Shown here one piece after another: positions 41,313 through 49,635 of a stretch of 64,000 nucleotides of DNA. The stretch lies in assembly GCF_014646255.1 (NCBI RefSeq), contig NZ_BMNC01000001.1:1-64000 (forward strand), read 5' to 3'. The notes under the pieces were generated by a model. The model searched no databases, was not told the DNA's origin, and saw only the letters and a program-made list of their open reading frames with translations. The DNA comes from Lentzea pudingi. Its GTDB lineage: Bacteria; Actinomycetota; Actinomycetes; Mycobacteriales; Pseudonocardiaceae. The translations under genes were made by a program, and so were the position numbers. Every line of letters begins with the position of its first letter. The first letter of the stretch is position 1.

Positions 41313-42592
41313 GCGAGCAGAGCTCCTTCGAGCACGTCGAGTCCTTCGGCGAGCAGGTCGTCCGGGATGACCAGCGGGGGCAGCAGACGGATCACGTTGC
41401 CGTAGGTGCCGCACGTCAGCACGACGACACCCTGTTCGTGGCACGCCTTCGCGACGCGCGCGGCGACGTCGGGCGTGCGTTCGGTGAACTCGATGGCGAG
41501 CATCGCGCCACGGCCGCGGACGTCGGCGATGACGTCGGTCTTTTCCGCGATCGCCCGGAGCCGGGTCAGGACGGTCTCCTCGATGCGGCGGGCGGACGCG
41601 TTGAGGTCGCGTTCGCGCATCGTGCGGATCGCACCCAGGGCCGCCGCGCACGCCACCGGGTTGCCGCCGTACGTGCCACCGAGACCGCCGACGTGCACGG
41701 CGTCCATGATCTCCGCGCGACCGGTGACGGCGGCGAGCGGCAGCCCGCCCGCGATGCCCTTGGCCGTGGTGATCAGGTCGGGGACGACGCCCTCGTGGTC
41801 GAGCGCGAACCACGACCCGGTGCGGCAGAAGCCGGTCTGGATCTCGTCGGCGACGAACAGCACGCCGCGCTCCCGGCACCACTGCGCGATCGCCGGCAGG
41901 AAGCCCTCGGCGGGGGTGATGAAGCCACCCTCGCCCTGGATCGGCTCGATCACCACGGCGGCGGTGTTGTCCGCGCCTACCTGCTTCTCGATCGCGGCGA
42001 TGGCCCGCCGCGCGGCGTCCAGGCCGGTGAGGCCGTCGTGCAGCGGGTAGGACGTCGGCACGCGGTAGACCTCGGGCGCGAACGGGCCGAACCTGTGCTT
42101 GTACGGCATGTTCTTGGCGGTCAACGCCATCGTGAGGTTCGTGCGGCCGTGGTAGCCGTGGTCGAACACCACGACGGCCTGCCTGCCGGTGACGTGCCGG
42201 GCGATCTTGACCGCGTTCTCGACGGCCTCGGCGCCGGAGTTGAACAGCACCGAGCGCTTCTCGTGGTCGCCCGGCGTGAGCTCGTTCAGCTGCTCGCAGA
42301 CCTCGAGGTAGCTCTCGTACGGCGTGATCATGAAGCAGGTGTGGCTGAACCTGTCGATCTGCGCGTGCACGGCCTCGGCGACGGCGGGGGCGGGGTTGCC
42401 GGCGTTCGTGACGGCGATGCCGGAACCGAGGTCGATGAGCTGGTTGCCGTCGACGTCGATCAGCAGGCCGTCGTCGGCGGAGTCGATGTAGGCGGGCAGC
42501 GTGGAGCCCACCCCGGCGGCCACGGCGCCCTTGCGCCGCGCCTGGAGCTCCAGTGACTTGGGACCGGGGATCGCGGTGCGCAGTCGGGTCAT
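41309..42592 (-). CDS. gabT: 4-aminobutyrate aminotransferase
   Basis: A 427-residue class III PLP aminotransferase. SVLFNSGAEAVENAVKIAR binds the phosphate, VFDHGYHGRTNLTMALT is typical, VVIEPIQGEGGFI is conserved, FVADEIQTGFCRTG carries the PLP Asp, and LITTAKGIAGGLPLAAV has the Schiff-base Lys. It transfers the GABA amino group to 2-oxoglutarate, giving succinate semialdehyde for the next gene. It is divergent from the PucR regulator with 81 bp between starts. Confidence 0.94.
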   Translation of the reverse strand: MTRLRTAIPGPKSLELQARRKGAVAAGVGSTLPAYIDSADDGLLIDVDGNQLIDLGSGIAVTNAGNPAPAVAEAVHAQIDRFSHTCFMITPYESYLEVCEQLNELTPGDHEKRSVLFNSGAEAVENAVKIARHVTGRQAVVVFDHGYHGRTNLTMALTAKNMPYKHRFGPFAPEVYRVPTSYPLHDGLTGLDAARRAIAAIEKQVGADNTAAVVIEPIQGEGGFITPAEGFLPAIAQWCRERGVLFVADEIQTGFCRTGSWFALDHEGVVPDLITTAKGIAGGLPLAAVTGRAEIMDAVHVGGLGGTYGGNPVACAAALGAIRTMRERDLNASARRIEETVLTRLRAIAEKTDVIADVRGRGAMLAIEFTERTPDVAARVAKACHEQGVVVLTCGTYGNVIRLLPPLVIPDDLLAEGLDVLEGALLA

Positions 42593-42673
42593 GTGCTCAG
42601 CATGGCCCTGGTCAGCGCGGTGCGCAGTATCTGAAATGGCGATCTGGGGCGTGCTGGTTGTACAAAGTGGCAC

Positions 42674-43933
42674 ATGCCCATCACGGTGCGGGACCTCGCG
42701 GGGAAGCTGGCGCTGCCGGTGCTGGCCGGGGACGTGTCGAAGCCGGTCGGGTGGGTGCACGGGACGGAGTTGGAGGACCCGACGCCGTTCCTGGAGGGCG
42801 GTGAGCTGCTGCTGACCACGGGCCTCAGTGCGATTCGGGACGGTTACGTCGAACGGCTCGTGCGCGCGGGGGTCGTCGGGCTCGGCTTCGGCACCGGGCT
42901 GGGGCACGACGTCGTGCCGGCCTCTCTGGTGCGGGCGGCGGAGGAGGCGGGCCTGGGGCTCGTCGAGGTGCCGCGCGAGGTGCCGTTCATCGCCATCAGC
43001 AAGGCGGTGTCGAAGGCCCTGGCCGCCGACGAGTACGCCGCCCTGACGAGGACCAGCGAGGCCCAGCGCGCGCTCACCAGGGCCGCGGTCCGGGCCGGTG
43101 TCGAGGGGGTGGTGCGCAGGCTCGGCCAGTGGATCGACGGCTGGGCCGTGCTCCTCGACGCGGCCGGGCAGCCTGTGCACGCCCACAACCCCCGCCTGGT
43201 CCCGGACCTGAGCGCCGAGCTGGCCCGGCTGAGGACCGCGGGCGGTCTGGCCAGCATCGCGTTCGAACTCGACGGTGAGCACGTGTTCCTCCAGGTGCTC
43301 GGCAGCCGGGCCCGAGGAGTGCTGGCGGTCGGCAGTGCCAGGCCCGATCCGGGGATCGTCAACACGGCGGCGTCGCTGCTCGTCCTCGCGCTCGCCCAGC
43401 ACGATTCCGTCGACGCGGCGAGGAAAGAACTTCGCGCCGGGCAGTTCCTGTTGCTGCTGAACGGGATCCCCGTCGACGGCCTGCCGGACCGGTTCCGCGT
43501 GCACCTCGTCGACGAACCACCCGACGACGGCTTCTGGGCCCAGCACGAAGGCCGGATCGTCGTGCTGGCAGGGGAGTCCGACGGCTTCGCATCGTCCGAA
43601 GTGGACGTCACGGCGGTCGCGCGCGGCTATCGCGAGGCCCAGCAGGCGAAGAAGGCGGGCGTGCGGAGGTTCGAGGAACTCGCGGGCACCCTCGAGGTCC
43701 CGGACGGGTTCGCGGAGGCGTTGCTCGGGCCGCTCGACGCCGAGACCCGCGAGACGCTGCGGGTCTGGTTGCGCCACCACGGTTCCTGGGACCCGGCGGC
43801 CGCGGAGCTCGGCGTGCACCGGCACACGCTGCGCAACCGGGTGCGCAGGGCCGAGCAGGCGCTGCGACGGTCGCTCGACTCGCCCGGCCTGCGTGCGGAG
43901 CTGTGGCTAGCCCTCCACCGCGAAGATCAGTGA
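42674..43933 (+). CDS. PucR-family transcriptional regulator, probable gab activator
   Basis: A 419-residue regulator. The N-terminal PucR sensory domain begins ITVRDLAGKLALPVLAGD and includes ELEDPTPFLEGGELLLTTGL. The C-terminal HTH_30 domain is LRVWLRHHGSWDPAAAELGVHRHTLRNRVRRAEQAL. The divergent arrangement with gabT matches actinobacterial gab loci in which a PucR protein activates GABA catabolism. The last 27 bp overlap the convergent dioxygenase gene. Confidence 0.92.
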   Translation: MPITVRDLAGKLALPVLAGDVSKPVGWVHGTELEDPTPFLEGGELLLTTGLSAIRDGYVERLVRAGVVGLGFGTGLGHDVVPASLVRAAEEAGLGLVEVPREVPFIAISKAVSKALAADEYAALTRTSEAQRALTRAAVRAGVEGVVRRLGQWIDGWAVLLDAAGQPVHAHNPRLVPDLSAELARLRTAGGLASIAFELDGEHVFLQVLGSRARGVLAVGSARPDPGIVNTAASLLVLALAQHDSVDAARKELRAGQFLLLLNGIPVDGLPDRFRVHLVDEPPDDGFWAQHEGRIVVLAGESDGFASSEVDVTAVARGYREAQQAKKAGVRRFEELAGTLEVPDGFAEALLGPLDAETRETLRVWLRHHGSWDPAAAELGVHRHTLRNRVRRAEQALRRSLDSPGLRAELWLALHREDQ

Positions 43934-44701
43934 GGCGGTGTAGCCGGACGCGACGTCGCCCGACATCGTCGCCATCTGGTGGTCGACGCCGTCGCGGAAG
44001 ACCATGTCCTGCTCGAGGGTCGTCCGCGACATGTTCCGCACGCTCTGGGTGTAGCCGGTCGTGCCGTAGACCTCCTTGCACGTCGTCTCGGGCAACGCGA
44101 GCTGCGAGGTCGTGATCTTGTTGCCGGCCCTGGTCGCTTCGGCGAGGCTCGGGTAGACCTCGAAGTGGATGTGCGGCCAGCGTCCCGCGTACGCGCCGGG
44201 GAAGACGCTGACGAACTCCAGCTTCCCGGACGCGTCGGTCTCCTGGACGCCGCGCAGGAAGTTCTCGCCTTTCACGCGGTCCGAGTACATCGAGTAGTCG
44301 CCGTTGATGTCGCAGTGCCACAGGTAGACGGCGGCGCCCGTGAGCGGCTTGCCGTCGTCGTCCTGCACCGTCAGGTCGATCGTCAGCCGCACGCCCTCGG
44401 CCGTGCGGGTCGAGGAGCCGAAGCTGGAACGGATGTCCGAACGCACGATCCCGCTCTGCGTCAACGCGTTCGGGCCGTTGGAGCCGTCGCCGGGGTACGG
44501 GCCGGCGGTCTCCTCGGGGATGGTCGCCAGCGGTGAGCCGTCCGCCGCGGACGTGGTGGTCGTGGTCGCGGTGCTGGTCGTGGTCGACGGGGCGCAGGCC
44601 ACGAGCGTGAGGCCTGCGCCGCCGAGCAGCGTCAGCGCCCGCCTGCGCCCGAGGAGCGTGGCGAGGTCGAACTGGAGGCCGCGGTCGTGGTTGTCCGTCA
44701 T
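43907..44701 (-). CDS. Exported intradiol ring-cleavage dioxygenase-like protein
   Basis: A 264-residue protein. The N-terminus has twin Arg (LLGRRRALTLLGGAGLTLVAC) with a lipobox-like Cys, then a Thr/Ser-rich linker and a dioxygenase_C domain. GAAVYLWHCDINGDYSMY and GRWPHIHFEVY hold Tyr and His residues in the order of the Fe(III) ligands (Tyr, Tyr, His, His). Soluble catechol dioxygenases are cytoplasmic; this exported Tat/lipoprotein form is an actinobacterial subgroup with no settled substrate. The start is ATG 44701. Confidence 0.88.
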   Translation of the reverse strand: MTDNHDRGLQFDLATLLGRRRALTLLGGAGLTLVACAPSTTTSTATTTTTSAADGSPLATIPEETAGPYPGDGSNGPNALTQSGIVRSDIRSSFGSSTRTAEGVRLTIDLTVQDDDGKPLTGAAVYLWHCDINGDYSMYSDRVKGENFLRGVQETDASGKLEFVSVFPGAYAGRWPHIHFEVYPSLAEATRAGNKITTSQLALPETTCKEVYGTTGYTQSVRNMSRTTLEQDMVFRDGVDHQMATMSGDVASGYTASLIFAVEG

Positions 44702-44766
44702 GCGACCCAGATTGGGGCTCGATCCTGTGAGGCGCCTGTGGAGAACCTGTCCGTGCTTTATGGCCG

Positions 44767-45912
44767 CTAGCTGAGGTCCGGCAGAGTCAGCGCCGAGTGT
44801 TCGGGACGGGTCTCGGCGGGCATCGTCTCGCGCGAACGCAGTGCGGCGTTGCGTGCGGCCAATGCTTCCGCGGTGCCGGGGAACAGCTCCGCGTTGCCCA
44901 CGTCGACCAGGCCCTGGTTCGCCTCGACGAACGGACGGATCGTGCGCTCGTACGCCCCGAAGTCGCCCATGTTGCCCGCCAGCACGTAGGCGCCGACGAG
45001 CGCGAGACTCGACCCCTGCCCGGTGAGGAACGACGGGGCGTAGGCGGCGTCCCCGACCAGGACGACGCGGCCGGACGACCAGCGCGGCATGCGGATCTGG
45101 CTGACCGTGTCGAAGAACAGGTCGTCGGTCTCGTGCATCGCCTTGACCATCCCCGGCACCTCCCAGCCGTCGTCGGCGAACACCGACGCCACGAGGTCGC
45201 GCTGGGCCTGCGGGTCGCGGAACGCGCCGAACGGGGCCTCGGCGCGCGTGAAGCTCAGGAAGCCGTGCACGGTCTCGTTCGTGCCCACGGCGTACAGCGC
45301 GGCGGCCCGGCCCGGTTCGTTCCACAGCAGGGCTTCCTGTTCGAGGCCGAGGTGGTTGGGCATCGTGAAGCCCGCGAAGCAGTAGCCGAGGTAGCGGTGG
45401 AACTGTTCCTCCGGCCCGAAGGTCAGCTCGCGCACCACCGAGTGCAGGCCGTCGGCGCCGATCACGTGGTCGTACGTGCGTTGGAGGCCGCTGCGGAACG
45501 TCACGTCCACGCCGTCCGGATGCTCGTTCGTCGTGACGACGGTGTTGTCGAACAGGAACTCCACGTCGTCGCGCACGACGTCGTAGAGGATCTCGGCCAG
45601 GTCGCCGCGCCGGACCTCCAGGTCGCTGCCGGTCCCGCCGGTGATCGTCTCCGGCCTGATCGACGCGACCTGGGCGCCGCCCGCGTCGAGGAACGTGATC
45701 CGGCGGGTGTCCACGTGGGCCTCGCGCAGGCGGGGGAGCAGGCCCATCCGCTCGACGACTCCCAGCGCCGTGCCGCGGATGTCGATCGGGTAGCCGCCGC
45801 CGCGCAGGGTGTGGGACTTCTCCACGACGGTGACGTCGAAGCCGCGGCGGCGCAGCCAGAACGCGAGCGCGGGGCCGGCGATGCTGGCGCCGGAGATCAG
45901 GACTGAGCTCAT
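44767..45912 (-). CDS. FAD-dependent aromatic monooxygenase (PHBH fold)
   Basis: A 381-residue flavoprotein. VLISGASIAGPALAFWLRRRGFDVTVVEK is the GxGxxG-type FAD motif (GASIAG), IGADGLHSVVRE the DG motif, and GRVVLVGDAAYAPSFLTGQGSSLALVGAYVLA the GD motif. It resembles TetX/polyketide hydroxylase-type enzymes that act on aromatic compounds or antibiotics. It is divergent from MarR across a region with two matched operators, so MarR very likely represses it until a phenolic effector binds. Confidence 0.9.
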   Translation of the reverse strand: MSSVLISGASIAGPALAFWLRRRGFDVTVVEKSHTLRGGGYPIDIRGTALGVVERMGLLPRLREAHVDTRRITFLDAGGAQVASIRPETITGGTGSDLEVRRGDLAEILYDVVRDDVEFLFDNTVVTTNEHPDGVDVTFRSGLQRTYDHVIGADGLHSVVRELTFGPEEQFHRYLGYCFAGFTMPNHLGLEQEALLWNEPGRAAALYAVGTNETVHGFLSFTRAEAPFGAFRDPQAQRDLVASVFADDGWEVPGMVKAMHETDDLFFDTVSQIRMPRWSSGRVVLVGDAAYAPSFLTGQGSSLALVGAYVLAGNMGDFGAYERTIRPFVEANQGLVDVGNAELFPGTAEALAARNAALRSRETMPAETRPEHSALTLPDLS

Positions 45913-45926
45913 GGTTCCCTCCAGAT

Positions 45927-46008
45927 AACTAACTTAGGTATCCTTTTTCGGATCGCGATGATCGCTACCGTGGCGAGCGACTGAGGCAAGCGTATACCTA
46001 AGTTAGGT
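45927..46008. promoter_or_regulatory. Pair of MarR-type operators in the divergent region
   Basis: ACCTAAGTTAGGT (45996-46008) is a 13-bp palindrome 15 bp before the marR ATG. AACTAACTTAGGT (45927-45939) matches its reverse complement with one change and lies 15 bp before the monooxygenase start. The region is unusually A/T-rich for this genome. Placement of one site beside each start suggests simultaneous repression of both genes. Confidence 0.75.
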
Positions 46009-46022
46009 AAGTAAGGTGTGAG

Positions 46023-46481
46023 ATGAGCGCGCTGGACCCCGCGGCGATGGTGCCGCACCTGATGCAACTGGGCACCGTGCTCAACCGCAGCCGGCTCGTC
46101 GAGCGGGCCGCGGAGCAGGTCGGCATCCCGGTCGACCGGCCCGGCCTGACCGTGCTCATCACCCTGCGCATGGCCGGTCAGCCGTTGCGGGTGGGGGAGA
46201 TCGCCGCACGGATGCAGGTCGTCGGCCCGCACGTCACGAGGCACCTGCACGAACTGGAGCGCGCCGACCTGGTCCGTCGCGTCACCGACCCCGACGACCA
46301 GCGTGCGCGCCTGGTCGAGCTCACGGAGAAGGGCGCCGGGGCGGCCGGACGGTATCTGGGAGCCGTCCTCGGCTGGTTCGCCGAGGCCGTCGCCGACTGG
46401 TCCGAGGAGGACAGGGAGACGTTCGGCCGGCTCCTCGGCCGGTTCGTGGAGGACCTCCAAGCCCACCTCGTCCGGGAGTGA
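46023..46481 (+). CDS. MarR-family transcriptional regulator
   Basis: A 152-residue regulator. The winged helix is LRVGEIAARMQVVGPHVTRHLHELERADLVRRVTDPDDQRARLVELTEKG, including the DxR wing (DPDDQRA). Flanking helices form the dimerisation domain. It is divergent from the FAD monooxygenase and flanked by its probable operators. A terminator hairpin follows at 46516. Confidence 0.92.
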   Translation: MSALDPAAMVPHLMQLGTVLNRSRLVERAAEQVGIPVDRPGLTVLITLRMAGQPLRVGEIAARMQVVGPHVTRHLHELERADLVRRVTDPDDQRARLVELTEKGAGAAGRYLGAVLGWFAEAVADWSEEDRETFGRLLGRFVEDLQAHLVRE

Positions 46482-46515
46482 TCCAGGGCCATTGAGCCGA
46501 TGTCTGCCCCCGGCT

Positions 46516-46547
46516 CCGGCTTCGAGTCAGCGGCTGCTCGAAGCCGG
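46516..46547 (+). terminator. Terminator hairpin after marR
   Basis: CCGGCTTCGAG (46516-46526) pairs perfectly with CTCGAAGCCGG (46537-46547), loop of 10, 34 bp after the marR stop. The rest of 46548-46678 shows nothing recognisable. Confidence 0.7.
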
Positions 46548-46678
46548 CGTGCGGGTTGCGGCTGAGGTCCGCTGCCGGTGAGGTGCGGCCTCGGATGTCT
46601 GCGAGTTCGCTTCGGGCCTGAGTGGAGGTTGTTGCCGAAAGCGAATTCAGGACAATTCTTGCGATGGCCGGCTCACTA

Positions 46679-47044
46679 TCACAAAGTATTCACCCGGTGG
46701 TCGGCACGGTCGTCCGTCTTGGTCCTGCGGTATTCGCGTTCGGCGACCGCCGCCCGGTCGACCTCCGCGTGCGGCACGTCGAGTGCCGCGCTGATCCAGG
46801 CGCGCCAGTAGGGGCCGGGAATGCGTTTGCCGCGTTCCCACCTCGACACTTCTTCACGAGTGACGCTGTCGTTTTGTGAGATCTCGCACAACAGGTCCGC
46901 GAGTTCCCGCTGGGTGAGGCCCTGCTCGCGCCGTGCCTGGGGAATCAGGGCCGTGATCGGCGGGGTGGCCAGGTGCTCTCTGGCTTGGGGGGCTGCCTTG
47001 AGCACGGTTCTGCTCCGTTTCACTGCGATGACGGGGGACGACAT
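46679..47044 (-). CDS. Xre-family HTH regulator
   Basis: A 121-residue protein. The HTH is LIPQARREQGLTQRELADLLCEISQNDSVTREEVSRWERGKRIPGPYWRAWISAALDVP, a common actinobacterial single-domain pattern with EVSRWERGKRIP as recognition helix. Basic tails lie on both sides. The start is uncertain (ATG 47044 shown; a GTG about 8 codons in is possible). The gene is isolated, and its target is unknown. Confidence 0.8.
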   Translation of the reverse strand: MSSPVIAVKRSRTVLKAAPQAREHLATPPITALIPQARREQGLTQRELADLLCEISQNDSVTREEVSRWERGKRIPGPYWRAWISAALDVPHAEVDRAAVAEREYRRTKTDDRADHRVNTL

Positions 47045-47211
47045 CCACAGTGCCTCAAAGTCGATGGTTTCGTGCCGTGCATTGCGGTGATACCGGCGGT
47101 CGTTGAAAGTTCAGACACCTATGCAATCACTTGATCGGATGTTCGGAGGAAACAAACTGGTCCAATGGGGTGTGCGCACTCCCGTTTCCAGCGGCTGGTT
47201 AGTGTGGGGAA

Positions 47212-47619
47212 ATGTTCTCTACGGTGGAAGTGGTGCAGGTGTTCCTCGCGCGACTCGCGGCGCAGGACGCACCGGGCATCGCGCGGTTGTGCGCACCGGC
47301 CGTGGAATGGGAGGCGCCCGAACCGAACGGCGCCCGCTGGACTTTCGGCACGCGCTCCCGTCGTGAGGTCGAGGCCCAGTTCCTGACCTTGTTCGCCACC
47401 TACGGCCTGGAGCAGCTATCGGCCCGTCAGGTGATCGTCGACGGAGGAGACGCGGCCGTGATCGGTTCGGCGCGCTGGCGGGTCCAGGCCACCGGGGAGA
47501 CGGTGGAGACCCGCTTCACCACCGTGCTCTCCGTGCACCTGGGAGAGATAGAGCAGTACTGGCACATGCCCGACACGCTGGCCGCGGCCGTCTCGACCGG
47601 CCTGGCGCGGACCGGGTGA
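47212..47619 (+). CDS. SnoaL-like (NTF2-fold) protein
   Basis: A 135-residue cone-shaped NTF2-fold protein. VVQVFLARLAAQDAPGIARLCAPAVEWEAPEPNG and DGGDAAVIGSARWRVQATGETVETRFTTVLSVHLGEIEQYWHMPD are typical of SnoaL_2 members. Many are small ketosteroid-isomerase-like enzymes or cyclases, others only bind ligands; the activity is not predictable. Its stop overlaps the start of the TetR gene, so it is co-expressed with the regulator and might bind or alter its ligand. Confidence 0.82.
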   Translation: MFSTVEVVQVFLARLAAQDAPGIARLCAPAVEWEAPEPNGARWTFGTRSRREVEAQFLTLFATYGLEQLSARQVIVDGGDAAVIGSARWRVQATGETVETRFTTVLSVHLGEIEQYWHMPDTLAAAVSTGLARTG

Positions 47620-48236
47620 TGAGCGCGCAACGCGAGAGAGCCGTGCACACGAGGACGAGACTGCTGCAGGCCGCCGCGGAGGTCTTCGACCGCGAAGGGT
47701 TCGCCGGTTCCAGCCTCACCGCCGTGTGCTCCAGGGCTGATGTGTCGAAAGGTGCGCTGTACTGCCACTTCCGTTCCAAGGAAGCGCTCGGCGTCGCGAT
47801 CATCGAGGAGCAGTCGCTGCTGTGGCACCGGTTGCGCGACGAGGTGCTCGCCGTCGAGCCGTCGCCGGTGCAGGCGCTGATCGCGATGTCGTTCGAGTTC
47901 GTCAGCAGGCTCGAGACCGACCTGACCGTGCGGGTGAGCGCGAAGTTGTTGCGGGAGGCGGTGTTCTTCGACGTCGCGGCCGCCGCGCAGGTGATCGGCT
48001 GGGTCACCGTGGTGCGCGACCTGCTGTCGCTGGCGCGCGAACACGGCGAGCTGCGGCCGGAGGTGAACGTGCGGCACGCGGCCGAGCAGATAGTGGCCGA
48101 ACTGCTCGGGTTGCAGTTCGTGGCCCAGGCGCTGACCGGCGGCACCGATCTCCGCGTCCGGCTGAGCAGGCTCTGGCGGGCGACTTCCGGCTGTCTCGTC
48201 ACGGCGCCGGTCCGGGAGAGGTTGCGGTTCGAGTGA
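47619..48236 (+). CDS. TetR-family regulator, gamma-butyrolactone-receptor-like (ArpA/ScbR type)
   Basis: A 205-residue regulator. The N-terminus QRERAVHTRTRLLQAAAEVFDREGFAGSSLTAVCSRADVSKGALYCHFRSKEALGVAIIEEQ follows the diagnostic ArpA/ScbR pattern (RAVxTRxxLLxAAAxVFDxxGY). No butyrolactone synthase (AfsA) gene is in the window, so it may be a pseudo-receptor that senses another metabolite. ATG 47619 overlaps the SnoaL stop (GTGATGA); GTG 47616 is an alternative. The ATP-grasp gene follows 93 bp later. Confidence 0.88.
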   Translation: MSAQRERAVHTRTRLLQAAAEVFDREGFAGSSLTAVCSRADVSKGALYCHFRSKEALGVAIIEEQSLLWHRLRDEVLAVEPSPVQALIAMSFEFVSRLETDLTVRVSAKLLREAVFFDVAAAAQVIGWVTVVRDLLSLAREHGELRPEVNVRHAAEQIVAELLGLQFVAQALTGGTDLRVRLSRLWRATSGCLVTAPVRERLRFE

Positions 48237-48285
48237 CGGGCGTCTCGACCCAATCGAGACAGGAATGGCTGCTCAGGCCCCTGCG

Positions 48286-48328
48286 GTTGTCCTCCTCGTT
48301 CAGCGCGGGCACGAACGTGGAGGACAAC
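48286..48328 (+). promoter_or_regulatory. Hairpin sequestering the ribosome-binding site of the ATP-grasp gene
   Basis: GTTGTCCTCC (48286-48295) pairs with GGAGGACAAC (48319-48328), and CGTTC (48297-48301) with GAACG (48313-48317), around an 11-nt loop with a single T-T mismatch. The paired GGAGG (48319-48323) is the Shine-Dalgarno for GTG 48330. The mRNA would be translationally closed unless the hairpin opens. A smaller GTCTCGA/TCGAGAC hairpin lies just upstream, near 48242-48260. Confidence 0.65.
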
Positions 48329-48329
48329 G

Positions 48330-49565
48330 GTGACCGGACGCAGCATCGTGGTGGTGGATCCGTTCTCGGCGGGCGGAGCCATCGCCCCCGCGTTCGCGCG
48401 GCGCGGCGTCAGTGCGATCGCCGTGCTGACGACCGAGAGACCGCTCGCGGGGCTCACGTCGACCTGGAACCCCTACGACTTCCGCGAGATCCACGTGCTG
48501 CACGACCTGGACGAACTCGCCGCGAAGCTCGCCGCGCACGACCCGATCGCCGTCGTGCCGGGCGACGAGACCGGTGTCGAGGCCGCGGAGACGCTGTCGG
48601 AGCTCATCGCGCCGGGCCGGTCGAACGTCCTGACGCTCTCGTCGGCCCGCCGCGACAAGTGGCAGATGGCCGTCGCGTTGCGCACCGCCGAGGTGCCGCA
48701 CCTGCGTCAGATCAGCTCGGACTCCGTCGACGAGGTCGGCGCCTGGATCCGGCGGGAGCACCTCGAGGACTCGCCGATCGTGCTGAAGCCGCAGGCCGGC
48801 GGTGGTGCGAACGACGTGTTCGTGGCGATGCCCGGCGACGACTGGCGGGTGGGGTTCGACTGGATCCTCGGCTGCGTTAACAAGCGGAACGTCCGCGACG
48901 ACAAGGTGCTCGTGCGGGAACTCGCGGTGGGCACCGAGTACGAGGTCGACACCTACTCGATCGACGGGAAGCACGAACTGGTCGCGGTGTGGCGCTACGC
49001 CAAGGGGCGCCGCGGCGACCGGTTCGGCATCTACCTGTCGAACACGCTGGTGGCGCCCGGTGAGCCCGTGGTCGGCGCGCTGTTCGAGTACGTGTGCCGG
49101 GTGCTCGACGCGACCGGCGTCCGCAACGGTCCCGCGCACGTGGAGGTCATGACGACTCCCGACGGGCCGCGGCTGATCGAGGTCGGTGCGCGGCTCGCGG
49201 GCGCGGAGCAGCAGGAGCTCACGTTGCTCGGCACCGGGGAGAGCCAGATCACGCGGATGGTGCGGCACCGCGTCGACGGTGAGACGGCCGGCCGGTACGA
49301 GCGGCGCCAGCACGTGAAGGCGGTGTACCTGTCGTCACCGGCGGCCGGTGAGCTCGGCAACTCAGTGCGTTTCGACGAGCTGGCCTCGCTGCTGCCGAGT
49401 TACCGGAGCGATGCGCTGGCGTATCGGGAGGGTTCCAGGGTGCCGCGCACCGATGACCTGGGGACGTCGTTGGGATCGGTGGTGCTGGCGACGACCGACC
49501 CGCGCCAGCTGGAACGGGACGTGGCGGTGGTCCGGGAGATCGAAGCCGGGCTGATCGTAGTTTGA
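48330..49565 (+). CDS. ATP-grasp-domain ligase
   Basis: A 411-residue ATP-grasp protein. An N-terminal Rossmann-like domain (SIVVVDPFSAGGAIAPAFARRGVSAIAVLTT) is followed by the ATP-grasp fold with SPIVLKPQAGGGANDVFV (ATP-binding Lys and Gly loop), LVRELAVGTEYEVDTYS and GPAHVEVMTTPDGPRLIEVGARLAG with metal-binding Glu/Asn-type residues. The layout is that of L-amino-acid ligases and related carboxylate-amine ligases that make dipeptides or decorate small metabolites. It sits behind the GBL-receptor-like regulator and a Shine-Dalgarno-masking hairpin, which suggests a controlled secondary-metabolic role. Confidence 0.88.
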   Translation: MTGRSIVVVDPFSAGGAIAPAFARRGVSAIAVLTTERPLAGLTSTWNPYDFREIHVLHDLDELAAKLAAHDPIAVVPGDETGVEAAETLSELIAPGRSNVLTLSSARRDKWQMAVALRTAEVPHLRQISSDSVDEVGAWIRREHLEDSPIVLKPQAGGGANDVFVAMPGDDWRVGFDWILGCVNKRNVRDDKVLVRELAVGTEYEVDTYSIDGKHELVAVWRYAKGRRGDRFGIYLSNTLVAPGEPVVGALFEYVCRVLDATGVRNGPAHVEVMTTPDGPRLIEVGARLAGAEQQELTLLGTGESQITRMVRHRVDGETAGRYERRQHVKAVYLSSPAAGELGNSVRFDELASLLPSYRSDALAYREGSRVPRTDDLGTSLGSVVLATTDPRQLERDVAVVREIEAGLIVV

Positions 49566-49635
49566 TCTTCAGGACGGGCGGGTACCTGGGACCCCAGGTG
49601 ACCCGCTAGGTTGCTGTGCAGGCGAGCGGAGGCCC

